Part shown: one piece after another, positions 1 through 14,913 of the stretch
Layout of the letters: each line of letters starts with the position of its first letter
How positions within the stretch are numbered: position 1 is the first letter of the stretch
Assembly: GCF_021018805.1 (NCBI RefSeq)
Contig: NC_086247.1
Coordinates: 138,983,602-139,047,601 of the forward strand
Direction of reading: 5' to 3'
Origin: Prinia subflava
Taxonomy: Eukaryota > Chordata > Aves > Passeriformes > Cisticolidae
Length of the DNA: 64,000 nucleotides
The notes under the pieces: generated by a model
What the model saw: the letters and a program-made list of their open reading frames with translations, nothing else
Databases searched by the model: none
What the model was told of the DNA's origin: nothing
Program-made: the position numbers and the translations under genes

Positions 1-3000
1 CATGAGGAGGAAAGTAGGAACAGCAGAAGTAATCAGGCAACCCTACGGTTAAGGAGCAAGAAGGAATTTGGAACCAAAAATTATGTGATGGTGGAAAAAC
101 GAGTTTATCTTTCTTCCAACTTTACCCATTGTTGTCCATCATTTTTCTTCACCTTTCCTACCATGCTGAAGTGCCCACTCATTTACCCTTCTAAAGTTCA
201 GGAGTGCTCATTTGAGGGGAATGGAAGTTGGAAATGTGAAAACAATAGCATGTGGTTGACCATATTCTTGGAATTTTAGGCTAGTTTCACTGAAATACAG
301 ACATAAACGTGGGTAGATTTTAAAAACTATCTTAGTTCAATTGTGAACAGTTACATAGCATTAAGGACAAGACTGATTTGCTGTCTTACCTGTCCCTATG
401 CATTCTAAGACAGTCTGTGTTTGGGGGTCTGCTTGTCTTCCAAAATCAGAATTTCCCCAACTCAGGCAAATTTTCTGTCTTATCTGTCTTTTCAATGAAT
501 TATTTTTGTTTTGACCTCTTCTCTAGATGCTGTTATTAGAATCTGACATGTTCAGCAGCTGCAGGAAGCAGAGCAGTGACCTGACTGCTCTTGAAAGTTG
601 TTGCTGTAGTCACATAGGATATCATTACTTCATTTTGTACCTCCTAATAGATTAAAAAAAAAAAAAAGTTGAATAAACCAGTTGGGAAATGGAAAGCAAT
701 ATAGTTGGCACCTAAACATATGCAGGTCAGCTGAGCCTGAGCTGAGCAAGAGTAAAAATGTTATATCACTTACCAGCTCTAAGAGGAGGGAGACAATAAT
801 CTGTGCAATAGCACAAACTGCTTCAGGTAGTTCAGGTCTGCACTGGAGAACTCTTCACAATCTGTGGAAAGAGACAACTGCATGTGAGACAGAATAGAGT
901 AAGAGGCCCAGAGCAATTGGTTATTTTAAGTTTTTATGAGTTCAGGGGACTGGCATCTTTTAGGACAATGTGGTGCTGGGATAATTCAGCTAGTTCAAAA
1001 CAAGCTAACTTGAATAACAGGAGTATCCACATGGGCTGAATCACCCTCCAGATAATGTTACAGGCACAGCCAGAGGTGTTTTGTGTTTGCCAAAGAATAA
1101 AATAAAACCAGTTGTGGTTTAAGGTGTGAGGATCAGAAATCAGGCCATGTGGCAGTGTTGTTTGCAGAACTGCTTGATAGGTCAAGTGCTCTACACTAGA
1201 AGTCTTGGGTCTATCTCCTGGTTGCTGTGGTTCCAGAAAGAGAAATGAATTTTTCATTTGCAACCAATGATGTTTAAAATTAAGGATTTTAATGGTAATA
1301 GTATTTTGGTAGATGCTTCTGGTTTTGTTATTATCTCCAGTGCTGCTTGACCCTATTGAAAGACTGAATATATAATAATAAGGACTTTCCTGAGGGGTGG
1401 CTAAGGGAAAGTTCAGTTCTTGTCTATATGAATGGGCAAGGTAGCAATATGCTCCAAGGTGCCTCAGCCCTTGCAGTCAGTCAGTTCATCCCCCTGTGCA
1501 TCTGCCTGCTAGTTCTGAAATGGTTGCTTAGCCTGGGATGCACTGTGGTTCTTACCCATGCTTTGCTGTGTTTGTTTCTTGTAGAAGGAGGACTGCCTTT
1601 GGACTGTGAGCCACTTGGACAAGGTGATGCAGCTGTACCTTGAGGGTCAGGCCTGGATGGCTGGGATTTAAGGTAAACCTTTGCTGAGAAATATATGCAG
1701 ATCTGAACCAAGAACTATGGCTTGTTGGTTGTTTTTTTTGTTTGTTTTTTTTTTCTGGGGGTGTTTGTATCAAACATTTAAAGAAGAATCTGTGTGTGCC
1801 TTCTAGTGCATATGTACTTTAATAAAATGCAGTGATATTAGAGTTAAGATTCCAGAGTAGCCCATAGGACCCTCAGAAAAGCTGATTCGTATTTAAATAC
1901 CTAGGAGGTGCTAATGCTGCCTTGGGAAGAAATTTATTCAATAAGGAAGTAGCAATAAAGAGTTCCTGAAACTTCTCAGAATTCACTGGGAGGCAGCAGG
2001 CAGCTAAGATGGACCTCCTGTTCCAGCCTTTCTACTATTCTTTCTTCCAAATATTGTTTAATAGAGTAGCTTCAACCATTCTAGATCACCTACAATTCCT
2101 TCAAATGTAATATTTTAATTAATTACAGATCTTTGCTTTCTTTCATGTTGAACACTCTTCATGTTGCAGACTTTTGATTAAATATTTACAATGTAGATTT
2201 GATTCAGTTTGTTTTTTCAATTCTTAACTATGGAAAAGCATTTCTATGTGAACACAAACCAGGAAAAAGAGAGACCTTTCTGAGTGTCCAAGTGCATAGC
2301 AGTTCTGTTGGTCCCACGAAAGCAAACCTTGCAAAATTTCTGTGAAATGTGGGAGTAATCTTGCTCTTGGAGAATTGTGCAATTTTTGTTACTGGAGAAA
2401 GTAACATTTTTGTTACTTGTATAATTTTTGCGTACTGGAGAGATTTCTTGGACCTGATCAGAAATGTCTCAGTGGTTTTGAATCAGCAAAACAAGTATAT
2501 AGTTGATCTATCTTTTAACCTTCCTAAAACAGAACTGATGTTTAATTCTGGTCATAATTGCCAGGCAAGATCTGTCATCCTATTACTTCTCTTGCCACAT
2601 GTAGCCTAAGTTTTGTCTCAGAGGTAGGAAAGGCACCATTTCAGTTGTTGCTTCGGAATTAGGTGAGAGCTGCTTTCCTTGCAGCTTGTCATAGCCTCAG
2701 GTCTGAGAGGACACCGTGTAAAGAGCAGAAGTTTGAATGAAATCATCTTCTGCTGGTTTTACATCTTTCTTAAAAAGAAGGAAAGTGAGAGACTGAGAAC
2801 ACTGCTTACTCTTACATGTGCTAGAAAGCCTGAAAAGTTGTAAGGCCTTGCAGTAGAAAAGGAAAACTTAACCTCGATTCTTGAAGATTTGAGCTTGGAG
2901 CATGATCATGGAAAACATGAACTGAATCTTGACAATTCAGGATTAAAGCATATGAATAAAGTCTCCTCCAACTTAAGAGCAAAGCATGTTAGAGCGATGT

Positions 3001-6000
3001 TAGCAAAGAAATGTTAGAGCAAGCACATCACATCACAGTTATTAGCTGCATACTTTCCATGCAGTGAATAATTGAACAAAGGTGAGCAGAAGTAGCGTGT
3101 TCTTGCAAGACTAATGCAGGTACTGAAAACTGTGTGAACAGTCATGGGAATTTAACTTTTTAAGGGTAATATTGACTTAACTTCTTTCAACAAAGACTCA
3201 TGTCAAGCCTTCAGACAATTTCTTGCTGAACTTGTTTCTTAGTACATACCATCATAAAATGGTTGTAAGCTTCAGAAGATGATGCTATTCAATCATGTGA
3301 GTGAGTATTCTGCTGTATTTTTAAAAAATCAGCAACAAAACAGAGGTTTATTTTAGTAGAGAATCTACAGAACTAGAGTTTGTTAACAGTATGCAATATA
3401 CACACTTGATGTGTCATAGCTGGACCTTGTCAGATAACTAAGCCGTGGGCTTTTTGGATGTAGTCTTCAGGTGAATGTGTTCATGTTTTTCCACAGCATT
3501 TTGGAATACTGTGCAGTATTTACTGTACCTCCCACTGCCTTATGATACATATTCATTAATCAATTACATGGACTTCAGATTATTAGACTGAAAAATTATG
3601 GGGAAAAAATGGTAATTTCTGGAGGTCATGACCAGCTTTCTGCTTCATTGCTGGAGTTGCATCTCCCTGGAGGAATGGCCAGTTGACTTTAGAGGCTGGG
3701 AAATGTTCACAATCATATGAGTCACTTATACCCTCTTTTCATAACATTACAATAGGAACAGTTTATGGACAGGTATTTGTGTTTTTTTAATTTATTTAGC
3801 AGCATACCATTTATCATGTGCTGTCTGTATTGCACAGCTTCCACAAAGTCAACAAAGCCAAGGCTTCATGTGCAAAGTCTTGTGCTGTCTTGCTGGACAC
3901 CTCAGCAGCCTTGCTTATATTTGAGGAAACAGACAGTGTTTCCTAATGATAATGATAATTCTAATACTGGTATATTTTTAATTACATAAATTTCAGCCAG
4001 CTCTTGCTGGCTAATGTAGCTTAAGAAGAACAGTGAACTGTTTAATTTCTGCCATCTAGAATAGAATTGGAGCATTGGGGATGCCCAGTTTTGTAAATCC
4101 TATGTCTGTGCAGCAGTCCCCTTCAGGCTAATGTTCTTGCTAGCCTAACTGAAAACTTCATCCTCTCCCTTCTGAGGATAAAGGCAAATAGATGTATTTC
4201 CTTTTTATTTTCTAGGATATCAGTAAGATTGTTTCTCTTTACTATGGTTTCAATTCAGCTGCTTTTCCAAATACTTTGTAAGCTGAATTATTAATGCTTG
4301 CACTGTTTTAAAAAATAGCGCATGCAGTACCTCAGAATCCAATTGCTGACCCAGCAGTTGGGGTTTTTTTTTTTGTTGCTGTTTTGAGAACAGTTTGTTT
4401 GAACTTCTGCATTTTACTGTTCGAGGACAATGGCACTGGACTTATTGCAAAAGCCAAGCTTACAGGAAATGTCATCCTGTCGAAAGTGGTTTGCTCTTAC
4501 ACAGCACATGATGTGTTAAAATGTGTTTGTTTGGCATTGTTGTGCCTGATATTCTCTGGCAGTGTTACTCATGCTCAGTTTACCTGAGGATGGGGCAGTT
4601 AATGTTGGATTAGCCTAGTGTCTTGTGCAGATAGCTGAGGTCTTCAGGTGTACTTAAAGGTTTACCAGCTCTTTGCCTTCTACCTTGTTGGTAAGGACAA
4701 GTGTTATGCCACTTTCTCCATACAGTCTCTCCCAGGCTTTGGGATTGCAATACTTAAAGGCATCCTCAAAACTGATTTTTGTTGTCATGAATTTTACTTA
4801 GACCATTGGAAATTTTTAATGAAGGTGTCAGCTGAAAAAGGGGGGAATAGGAAGAGTGCAAAAGCATCTTCCTTACTGCTGCATTTTTCTTCAGCCTAGT
4901 AATTATTGGTAAGAAAGAAGCTATGCCTGGTATCAATCCCAAAAGTTAACATGTATTTCTGCACATGGCCTGGGCTGTTGCCAGATGTCCTTAGGTATTT
5001 ATTATGGTCAGTGTCCTGACTATTTGAGAATTGTAAACTTTGGATGAAGACACTAATCCGTTCAGTTCTGACACTGCCCTTCTTTCAGTAGTATGGCTTT
5101 TGAGGAGCAGCCTGTCCACCTGGGTCATTTGTCCCTAATTTCCATTCACTGAAAGATTTCATTTTTGTTTTGGGGATCTGCATTACTCATGCCTCTTCCC
5201 AAAATTTTTATTGCAGCACCATAGAGAAAACATCAGAAATTTTCAATCTTTAGAATTTGTTTTCCCCCAAACCATTGACTCAAGTGTGTTACTGTAAAGC
5301 CACGCTGCAAAGCAAGAGAGTGTCAAGAAATCTGAGAAGTGATGATTCAATTGTACTGCTTTTGCTAATTTCTTTGAATTGTGGATTCTGACTTGATTAG
5401 CAGCGTCTACAAACCTTGGTGTTTGTGACTTGCAACTGATACCTTTTCTAAAAACAGAAGGAGGCAGGAGAGAGAGTACTCTGTTTATTTCAACAACCAC
5501 AAGCAACACTTCCAAAATACACTTGTGGTTGTATCGCAGAGTTATGAATCTTAGGTTATCTGCTGGTGAGTAATGTGGTGAGACAGTGGCCTAATATGTC
5601 CACGCTTTATTTAGAAAAGGTGGTTCTTATCAGAGGCAAGGAACACCAGTGTTTCATCCTCTGTGCTCGCTGAATCCCTAAGGACAGATATCAAATCTGT
5701 TGACAGTTTATGGTGCCAGGACACAGCACCTCCCTCTGGGGGTCTCACTGCCAGTTATTAAGGATTTTGCAGTATAGGAAGAAACAAATTCTTTCCCCCT
5801 ACAGCTGCTCACCCAGATGCACTTTTCAGGCTGTCCTGTGGTTTGATCAAAATTAACAACGCGTTGTGATATTTCTTGACCAGATAGATTTTTTTTTTTA
5901 ATGCTGTTCTCTCACTAGAGAGGAGGCTCACAAGTAGATTGTAACAGATTTCCAAATTCTTCAGGCAGAGCCTAGATTGTACCAATTATTACACCTAGAG

Positions 6001-9000
6001 AATCCTGGAGATTAGGAAAATATTACTTAATTTTCCTCGCTGCAGAGTTAAATCTGTAGAGTCTGGGTGTGTGTATTCAGTAAGACAATAATCTCTTACT
6101 GTTCTGCCTACTTAAAAATAAAATGGAAGAGGAAATCCTCCCTGGCAAACCAGGAGATGCTTAATTTTGGGATTATATACAGTTTGCATTAAAGATAAGC
6201 TGGGTTGGGGGGCATGGGCTTTGACACAAAACATGTGGCTTTATTCCCATGGACAGACAATGCAGCTGAACTGGGGATTACTGAAGACTGTGGGACTGTT
6301 CTCTCTGATTTACCACCTTTTCCTCAATTCAGAGGGCAGGAACTGTTCATCCCCGTGGCAATAGCATCACTGTAATTTGTGTCTGATAGTGAAAGAATGA
6401 AGGATTTCTTCTCCCAGAAAGACAGAAAGTGTTTGTGTTGGGTTTGGGTTTTGTTTTTTTTCTAAACCTTATTGGTGTTTGGCATGTTTTTAAGATAAGT
6501 AGAAAATCCTCTGTGAGTCATTTTAGGCTCTCACAGAAACTTGAATGTGCTAAATGGGTAGGTTCCCCTAGCTGAGCCAATGGGGATGGCCAGGCACAGG
6601 CAACACTTTTATCCCACGAAAGGGAGGAGGGGTGAATGAGCCAGAAGATATAAGCTGAAACAAAGCCATGCTGTCCTTCTGAGTCATTCGCATACACTGG
6701 ATGGGTAAGGCTTCCTGCTTCCTGGGACACAGAAGTGGGGTCATGATTCTAACAATGGATGCTGGTAAGTCGCTTTTTATTAAATTTGTCTAGGTTTTTT
6801 TTTTTTCTGGGAAGTCTCTTTTTCCCCTCCCCCCCACCAGCTGAAAAGAAGCTATCTGTAAACTGGGAAGCTGAATTGTTAAATAAGAGAATGCTTAATC
6901 CAGACTTTGCACGCTGTGTGCACTTCACTGTGTGTTACCCTGGTGTTATTTCTTGACTGTTACTCCTTGAAGCACATAGCCTCTCCTGCAAAGCAAGACC
7001 TCAGAATCAAAAGTGTGTCTGTTAATTTGTACTTCTGTCTTCTTTGGGACAGAACCTGTGGCCTGAGAAGTGTGTGATATTTGACTGTCTTTGATGATAG
7101 AGCTGATAGTGTCTGGAAGATACATTCTAGATGTTAGGCTTCTTGTAAAGGGATGGTGGTTAACTAATCGATTGTCTGTGGCTGCCTCTATGTTTACAGA
7201 AGTTTTGTTTTGGGGAGGAAGAGGAAGAAACTGCTATATTTGTATAATAGGCAGCTCTGTTTTATGTGCTTGTAGTCAAGGAAGCCTATGTTCTATGAAA
7301 AAGCACATGCAGCATTTTTATTTTTTTAATTAGGTACAAACATGAAATCTTCAACATAGTTTCTTGTGTGATATGGAGAGTGAATGTAGAGTGGTTTCTA
7401 TAAAAGAAACAAGCAATCCCTGTCTTGCTTCTAGAGAGGGGGTGTGTTTCCATGTCATAACTTGCATCCTTCAAATTCCACAGTAATAAAAGACCATGGA
7501 TTTTAATGGTTATGGATAGGGCATAAAGCAGCAGTGGTTGTGCTGTGGCAGAATGCTCTCGGCTGCTCTTTCTCTGTGCCAGCTGCAAGCATGCCTTCTG
7601 CATTTTTAAGAGCTCTGTTGAACTTTTGTCAGCAGTTGGTTCAGCTACTTTTTTTTCACCACAATGCAGAAGCATAATGTGACATGTTCTACAAGCTCTA
7701 TTCAAAGTGGTAAACTTACTCAGGCTGATTTTGATGGTCTGTTTTATCTGCTTGTCACATGCTGAGTTTACTCCATGCTAATGAAAAGCTCACTGTCTCC
7801 CGTGTATCTGAATTGATTCAGTTGGGCATTTGCTAGGTCCTAAAAGGAAAACTCTGTGTGCCTTTGTATAGCTCTTTGATTTTACTGAGACTTCCAGAAG
7901 GTGACCCAGCTGGGTTCTTCATGCACAGTGTACAGGAGACAGCAAACCAGTTCATTTCACCCAAGTACACTTAATTGAGGCTGTTGTGTTATTGTTTTTG
8001 TAGATAACTAGTGACTCTTTTTGTGTTCAAGGTATGTTACATGCTTTACAAATCAGTTAAAGCCCAGGCCCTTTAACTGAGATGATAAAATTTAACACAA
8101 GCACAAAGACGAATAAGATGGTGTGTGGCTGACAATTTTCCATTAAGTGGAAGATGATAATTTTAATATTTTGGCCCTTCCATTTGAGTAGCTTCTAGAG
8201 GCCCTTAAAGCAGTTTGCATACTAGGAATTGGCAATCCTCTTCTAGCCTTGCTTGAATAAGAAGGGTGGATGCCTAGATGTAGATGTTCTGCCCAGTGTT
8301 TTAGGAGGATGCCCTGGCTATTTACATTCAGAATTTACGTGCTTGTGGGAGATAGAGATACAGATTTTGCCCACAAGACACTTCTTCCCCTTTGAAGTAC
8401 CAGAGTTCCTGTGCTGCACTGGAGTAATGGATGTTTTCAGATGTAATGTTTTGAAAAGATTGGTGGGATGTTAATAATATATGTTTGAATAAATACCTTT
8501 TATTTGCATATACTTATGTGCTCGCATTGTGCACTCTTTCTTTGCACTGTGAGGTGAACCATGAAGATAATACTGCTCACCAATGTTTTGTTGGATCCAA
8601 ACCTGCTTTTTTTCAATGCCACTGCACTGGTTTCTCAGTAATTACTATGCTCTTGTAGTCCTAGTGGTAATTTTCAGTTATAACAACTCATATGGTTAGT
8701 AAACATATATTTTGGAAGCTTTTAATTCTGCGAGAATTCTTAAATTATAGTTCTCAGCTTCTTTGTGGGAAAATGGTTCTAGCTACCTGAAAGGAAACAT
8801 TGTAATTCAAGGATTTATAACAGGGTATTCTAGTACTTCTCAAGTGTATTTAGGGTACAGAAAAATATGCAAGTAATTCAGTGCCTTATGCCTTAATCTG
8901 GGACATGGATAGTGCTCCATTGAGTTTATCTGCTTAGTTTTACCACCTTTTAAAACTGTGCTTGCTGCTCTTGGAACTGTTTACTTATTTCGAATTATGT

Positions 9001-9984
9001 GTTTGCTTTATAAGTCAGGGCTGATAACTTCTTTATGGGGATCAAATACTTTAAGCTGTTTTTTAAGAGAATAAAACTTGTCTTCCTTAAGGTAATTGTA
9101 AGAATAATGGTGCATCTGTTTCAAAATTTATTTAATGGGTTTGATTTTGCTGTGTTTGCTTTAGCAGCTTCTAATTTCTGTCAGGAGGAGGACTGAAATG
9201 TTTTGGACAGAGGGAATAAAAGGGAGAGCTGCAAGACAGAGTTGACAATATAATTGGATTTGAAGCAGCTACAGGCTGGGACTGTTGCAACAGCTGATTT
9301 GATCCTTCTGAGTTTCAAGAGCTATTTATGGTAGATTAGCTGTATCAAAGCTCCACTGTTCCAACCATAAAAGGCTGGTCCTATGTGAAGTTGCCACACT
9401 GCATTTGGCTTAGTCTTCAGAGGTTGGAGAGCCTATAGCTTTTTATGTGGATAAATCCAGTGATGGATGGAAATACTAAAGGCAGATCAAGGAATAACAC
9501 TGTTGAGGACTTCAGATGGCAGCGAACTCTTAAAAGGAGATTTTCACTAATAAATTTTTTCCTCTGATGTTTGGAATCAGCACTTGGATATAGCTCCTGC
9601 ATATTTACTGCATTTGGTGAACGCATGCTTTTAGGAAAGCGCTGTTCTAAATTTATCTGACTTATCTGAATCATCTTGACTGCACATGTACTTGCCAGCC
9701 ATGCATGTTGATATTTGGTAACTTTTGTGAAGTCACTTTTCTGTTTTCTAAGTGGGTGAGTGTTAGGTCCTTGGGAAAAGAAGCTTAGCTGACGCGAGAA
9801 ACTTCTTTAAAACAAGAATTATGAAGTACTTGACCAAAGAGAGCTACAGGCATTATCAGTAACTATTTTGAGAAGACTTTGACCCCTTTTGCTGCATCTG
9901 TGCCTTCTTTGTGTCCTCTTTGTGTAAAGGCAGACAAGTGGATTTTTTACAGGATTCTGAAGTAAGTAGCACCTCACTCGGGGA

Positions 9985-10069
9985 GCTTGCACGCAGTTGC
10001 TCGAGCCAGTTGTTTGAGAATATTCACAGCATTGTCAGGTTGAAATGTGAGTGGGTTTATTCCAGCCTG
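9985..10069 (+). repeat. Dispersed direct repeat, copy 1
   Basis: About 80 bases, from gcttgc to ttccagcctg, recur about 500 bases downstream with small indels. The shared core includes cagcattgtcaggttgaaat and gtgggtttattccagcctg. The origin is unknown: it could be a local duplication or two pieces of an unrecognised repeat. Confidence 0.8.
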
Positions 10070-10486
10070 TGCATGCCAGTCCTTCAGCCTTCCTTAAGGC
10101 ATTTTGTGTTTTTATTCTCGTGGTTTTGCTTAGAAGATGAGTTCATTCTGCTATGAATGGAAAGTCCTGTTGCTGGTTGGTTTGTGTGATGTGTTTCTCT
10201 TTGTCAGTTTTATTATGTTAACCTTAGTCACAATACTACAAATGGCTGTAAGAACACTTCTATAATAACAAAACTTTTCAGTGGTAATTTTGTCTTGTGT
10301 TTAAAAAGTTCTATAAATACATGGGGGTACTGTTGCATTGGATAACTGTGCTCTATTTTGAGACTTGGAGCATTCCGAGGAAAACTTCCTCCACTTTTCC
10401 ATTCTCTTAGTTTTAAACATTACCAAGACACTGCAGGTAGAAGTTACTGGCACTGTTTTACCTTCTTCTCCTGCAGCAATGTCTTT

Positions 10487-10566
10487 GCTTGCAGTTCCTT
10501 CAGCCATTTGTTTGAGAAAATTTCCAGCATTGTCAGGTTGAAATGCAGTGGGTTTATTCCAGCCTG
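10487..10566 (+). repeat. Dispersed direct repeat, copy 2
   Basis: The partner of the segment at 9985-10069, sharing cagcattgtcaggttgaaat and gtgggtttattccagcctg. The intervening 400 bases do not look duplicated. Confidence 0.8.
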
Positions 10567-10907
10567 CTTAAAGCGGGGGAGCATAAGAGACAGGGGGATG
10601 GGAAGGCAAGTTTCCTTGCTTCAAGGATATTCCAGGTGCTGTATTTTAATCACCAGAAACACAAGAATAGTGTCCTTGCCAAAAAATTTCTGCTTCTCAA
10701 TTTCCCTTTCAGGAACTAGCAATTTAAGGCCATCTTCCATTTTATTTGGATTATAAATCTGTATTTCTCTGTCAAATGGATCTAGAATTTTTATTCTGAA
10801 TTACATAAACCTTTGATTTAGCCCTGGGAATACCAGAAGAGAGAACATGTCTGGAGCATTACTATTTTAAAACCACTTTATGAGTTTAGTGATAGGAATA
10901 TTGTATT

Positions 10908-10943
10908 GGAATAAACTCCCCCATAGAGTGGAATAAACTCCCC
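10908..10943 (+). repeat. 22-bp tandem duplication
   Basis: ggaataaactcccc occurs twice, 22 bases apart, separated by catagagt. It looks like a small recent slippage duplication. Confidence 0.85.
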
Positions 10944-13900
10944 ATATATATCTTTCTCTCACAGACTTTGTTAGATATATATTTAAATAATCACCTGTAT
11001 CTGCATGTTTTATAGGAGATTTAATCCTTTTACCTGCAGAAGCAGTGAGGTTTAGGAAGAAACTGCTTGATAAATATACTCCTTCAGACATCTTCTTAAC
11101 TTTTGTATTGTATAACAGATGTGTGCTTCAGTGTCATACTGACTTCTAAATGTTTTTGCATTGCTTCCAATAAAATGAGTATTTTTAATAAGCATAATTT
11201 TTTATATGATCTGATTTTCTTTTCCTTTGATAATTATATTTTAAAAAGCAAGTTGCTATAAATTGCTCTACCATTTTAATATGCCTGTTGTGTTCCTGTA
11301 AACCTGCTAGAAAGTGTCAATGTCTTAAAGTCTTAAAACAGACTACAGAGACATCAGATATGGAAGTTAGATACCACAGTGTGCAGAAGTTCTTAACTTG
11401 AATTTCAGACTTAAGTGCACTAAGGGTGAAAAGCAGGAAACATTTTGATTGATGAAAAGTAACAATATCAGCTTATCTTTGTGCAGCAGAAGTTTAAACT
11501 TGTTAAAACAGGTAAATTTCTTCCCTACCTCAGTTTAAAAGTTAATTCTGCTTTTCCCATGTTGTTTTGTCTTGACTGCGTTGCTAAATGATATTTTTGG
11601 CAAAAATTTCCAGTAGGAAAGAGGATTTGAGATTTCTCTGAGCTTTATTCGGCAGGACTATAGCTGTGCACTTCATATTTGTTTGCTAAATTCTTTGTAT
11701 TTGATACTTTATATGGGATAAAGGTATGGGGGCCAAAAGCAGTTTTAATCTATCTTTATCTTTGTTTACTTTTTTATACAAAGAAAGATTACATTATAAC
11801 TGTACACAGAACTCCCCAGAACTCTCTAGTAGAGGAAAAGGAAAACTGTAGTGCACATTGCTCCTTCACAGTGGGTCCAGGTAGACTCAGAGATGGTGGG
11901 GCTGAGCCATTTGTGGCCAATTTAGACAGGTCATTGCAAACTTTTGCCAGTTTTCTGTTTGGAAAGTGTTTGTCTTACACATCATAACACAGTATGGGCT
12001 GAGGTTTCTCTTGTCTCTATGTTGATGAAGTGGTTTGAAAGCTGTATATAGTTTAGTACATTCGTTTATGCAAAAGGTGATTAAGAATGTGTGGAATTTG
12101 TGGTTTGTGGTTTTGAGGGTTTTTAATGCAACATTGTTGTTTTACTTTCTAAGAACAAGCTCACAAGATCAGGTGTCTATGAAACCTTTAATTTAATGTG
12201 CAGAGGAAAAAATTGCACAAGCTTGTTTAGTTTAAATTGCCATTGTTTGAGTTCATGTTTGCTCCCCAGTGTGTTGGCTGTTGTGGATGGAAACTTCACT
12301 GTAATTTTCAAGAGGCAAAAGCTGTGGAATAGTTTGCAGTAAAAGGGTGGCTGAGATTATTCACTTTGCAGAGGCCTTGCAGTCTGCAGTGTATTTTTCT
12401 TGCTGAATGCAAAAGGTTCTGTCTTTTTCTGGTTGGAGAAGCCTCCATTTGACTACTGCAGGGGAACAGTGAGCTTGCAAAGGAATTATTGTGCAAAATG
12501 GTCTCACCTTGGTAAACCCCTGCTTTTGCTATATTCCTAACTAGACACTTTAGAGTTAATAGACACATTGGAAGGCCGTGATTTTTAATGAGCAAAACAT
12601 GTCCTACTTGGAGTCTGCCTTAAGCAGATAAGAATGCATTGGGTAACTGGTGGTAAAAATGCTTCTGATGTCACTGATTCACATGGTGGTGTGTTGAAGG
12701 GAGTCTTTCAGTAGAGAGGGTACAGCAATTATGCATTAACTCTTTGATGATTTAGTTTGATGGAATGGTATCTCTGCTCTAATGATGCCAGTTTTCAGAG
12801 TTTAAAAAAAATCTGTAAAGTCAGTTTTTAACAACCCAGATTAAAAATAATGGCTTTCCAGGCATGTATCTCTTCATGTACACAAAAAATCATCCCAAGG
12901 AACTTGGACATCAAGCATCATATGTTGTAATATTTAAGGCCAGATACATTTCTAAAGCAACTTGAGCCTCCATCAGACCATTATGAAGGAAGTGTGCAAT
13001 TTCCTGACAGAACTGAGCCATTTGACAGCAAAAATTCCCTGCTGTTACCAGTATCTCTTACAAAGGGACTGCATTCAGGTGTTAGTCCAGAGATTGTGTG
13101 CCAAAGTACTGTGAGAAGTAAATAATATTTCTGTGAAGTTAATGACTGCCAAATGTGCTTCTTATGGCTTATACCTGTAAATCTCTTGGCAGTCAGCAAA
13201 GATGTGCATGATTTCATTCTTGCTCTGTTATATTAGCCTTAGATTGAGACAAAATTACTGTCTATTCCCTTAAATAAAACAAAGGTAGCACTGTCTCCCA
13301 TCAGCTCTCTGTGGAAGGATGAAGGAGTGTGGATTACTGTTTCAAAACAGTTGCACCAAATGATCTAGAGAATATGCAAGTCATATGTGCTTCACATGTG
13401 ACTTTTTCAATCTTGCCCTTTCTGACAAGAAGCCCAGTTAAGCTTCAGAGACAGCTAGAATAACTCTTCAACTCTTAGAAAATAATTGTCCCAACTGTTT
13501 GTATTAGAGTGAAAAATGGACAGTATTTCAATGTCATTTTCCATTAAGTGGCAACTGGCCCTGAAAGCAAGGTGAAATCCTACTGAAAGCAGCATTTCAG
13601 GCAGCTGTTGGCATTCCAGCAGTGTCTAGGCTTTGGTAAGGCTAACCAAAAGCTAGGTCTGGGAGTTGGGACCTGGGTTCACTTGGCTTTGGTGTCAGTC
13701 ATTGTAACACCTGCCTGCCTTCAGTTCCAATAAAAAAACCCTGCCAGATGTTTTAACACAGGCAACTGGAGCTGAACAACACAATTATTGCTCCAGCAGC
13801 ACTGGATTTCACTTTTTTGCCTCTTCATTGGGAAGAGAAGCAGCTCCTTTTCCTTAGTGAATAAAGCTAACCTTGAATGATATATTTCTTATTTTAGTCA

Positions 13901-14913
13901 AACATCAAGAGCATATAATTCATTTGAAAAGCAGACTCGGGGCTTTAATGTTGGTAATTCTCAGCAACTTAAAGCTGAAGCAAATAAAGCTTACTGCATG
14001 CCCTAGAATTAGTTTTTCCTAACCTGTTTCAAACAAAAACCATATGCTAAATCCCTGAGTTAGCTCAGCAAAAGCTGTGTGAATTGTACACAGTTGTACA
14101 CTCTGAAAACACAGCTCAGCCCCCCTCCCTTCATTCTGATTGGATAGTAAGGGTTGGCATGGCAAGTAAGGAAACTTTGTGTTTATAGATGAAGGTTGAG
14201 TTTTAGAATGGGAAACTTCATTTCATATCTGTAAAATTAACTCAGGTCTTTAAAGTCTGCATTACAGATTTAAATACCAAATTCTCAGGCTGAAGTTTCC
14301 CATTTCTTTTTTTACTTCCATTCCTTAAACTAAACTTTAAAAAATAGCACAGAATATGTTTTGGTTATAGTGCTCTACATACTGAAATACTCTGTTTATC
14401 AGTACACAGATATGTAAAGGTATGCTGCAAATGTAATTGTGACAGATGCAGTTTGGACATTGTCAAAATGCATTGTCAGTTTATATGTGGAATTATTGGA
14501 AACTGTAGCTCTGCAAAAAATCAACATTGCATTTTCAGTGAACCAGCTGTACTGAGAATGAACAAAACCATTAGAAGTTTTTTCATGGTCAATTCTGCTT
14601 ATATAGCAATCATCTAGAATTGTGCTTCAACTGACTAGAGTGGTTTTGTACCCAAAACATTAGTCAATCAGAACACTTTTGGAAGAAACATCTGTTTGCA
14701 AAAATTGTTTGTATTTGATGTGTGGACAACTTTGATTTTTTTTTATTCCCCCCTCTTGTTGGCATTTCTAGAAAGGATAAGGGTCTTTTTGCTTATTCGG
14801 AGCAATAAGGGCTAACTGAAGTGACCACACATGCTGACAAAGGTAAATATGAAATAAGATGTAAATCTACCCTTGCCTTCTGCCGAGGGTTTTGGAGGAG
14901 TGGTGATCAGGTA

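Larger units (their letters stand above)
1..14913. other. Upstream noncoding DNA, no gene recognised
   Basis: AT-rich sequence with many homopolymer T and A runs. All open frames are under about 140 codons, unrelated to any protein I know, and not connected by phase-compatible splice sites that I could find. The only structures noted are the repeat pair near 10.0 and 10.5 kb and the small duplication near 10.9 kb. Confidence 0.7.
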
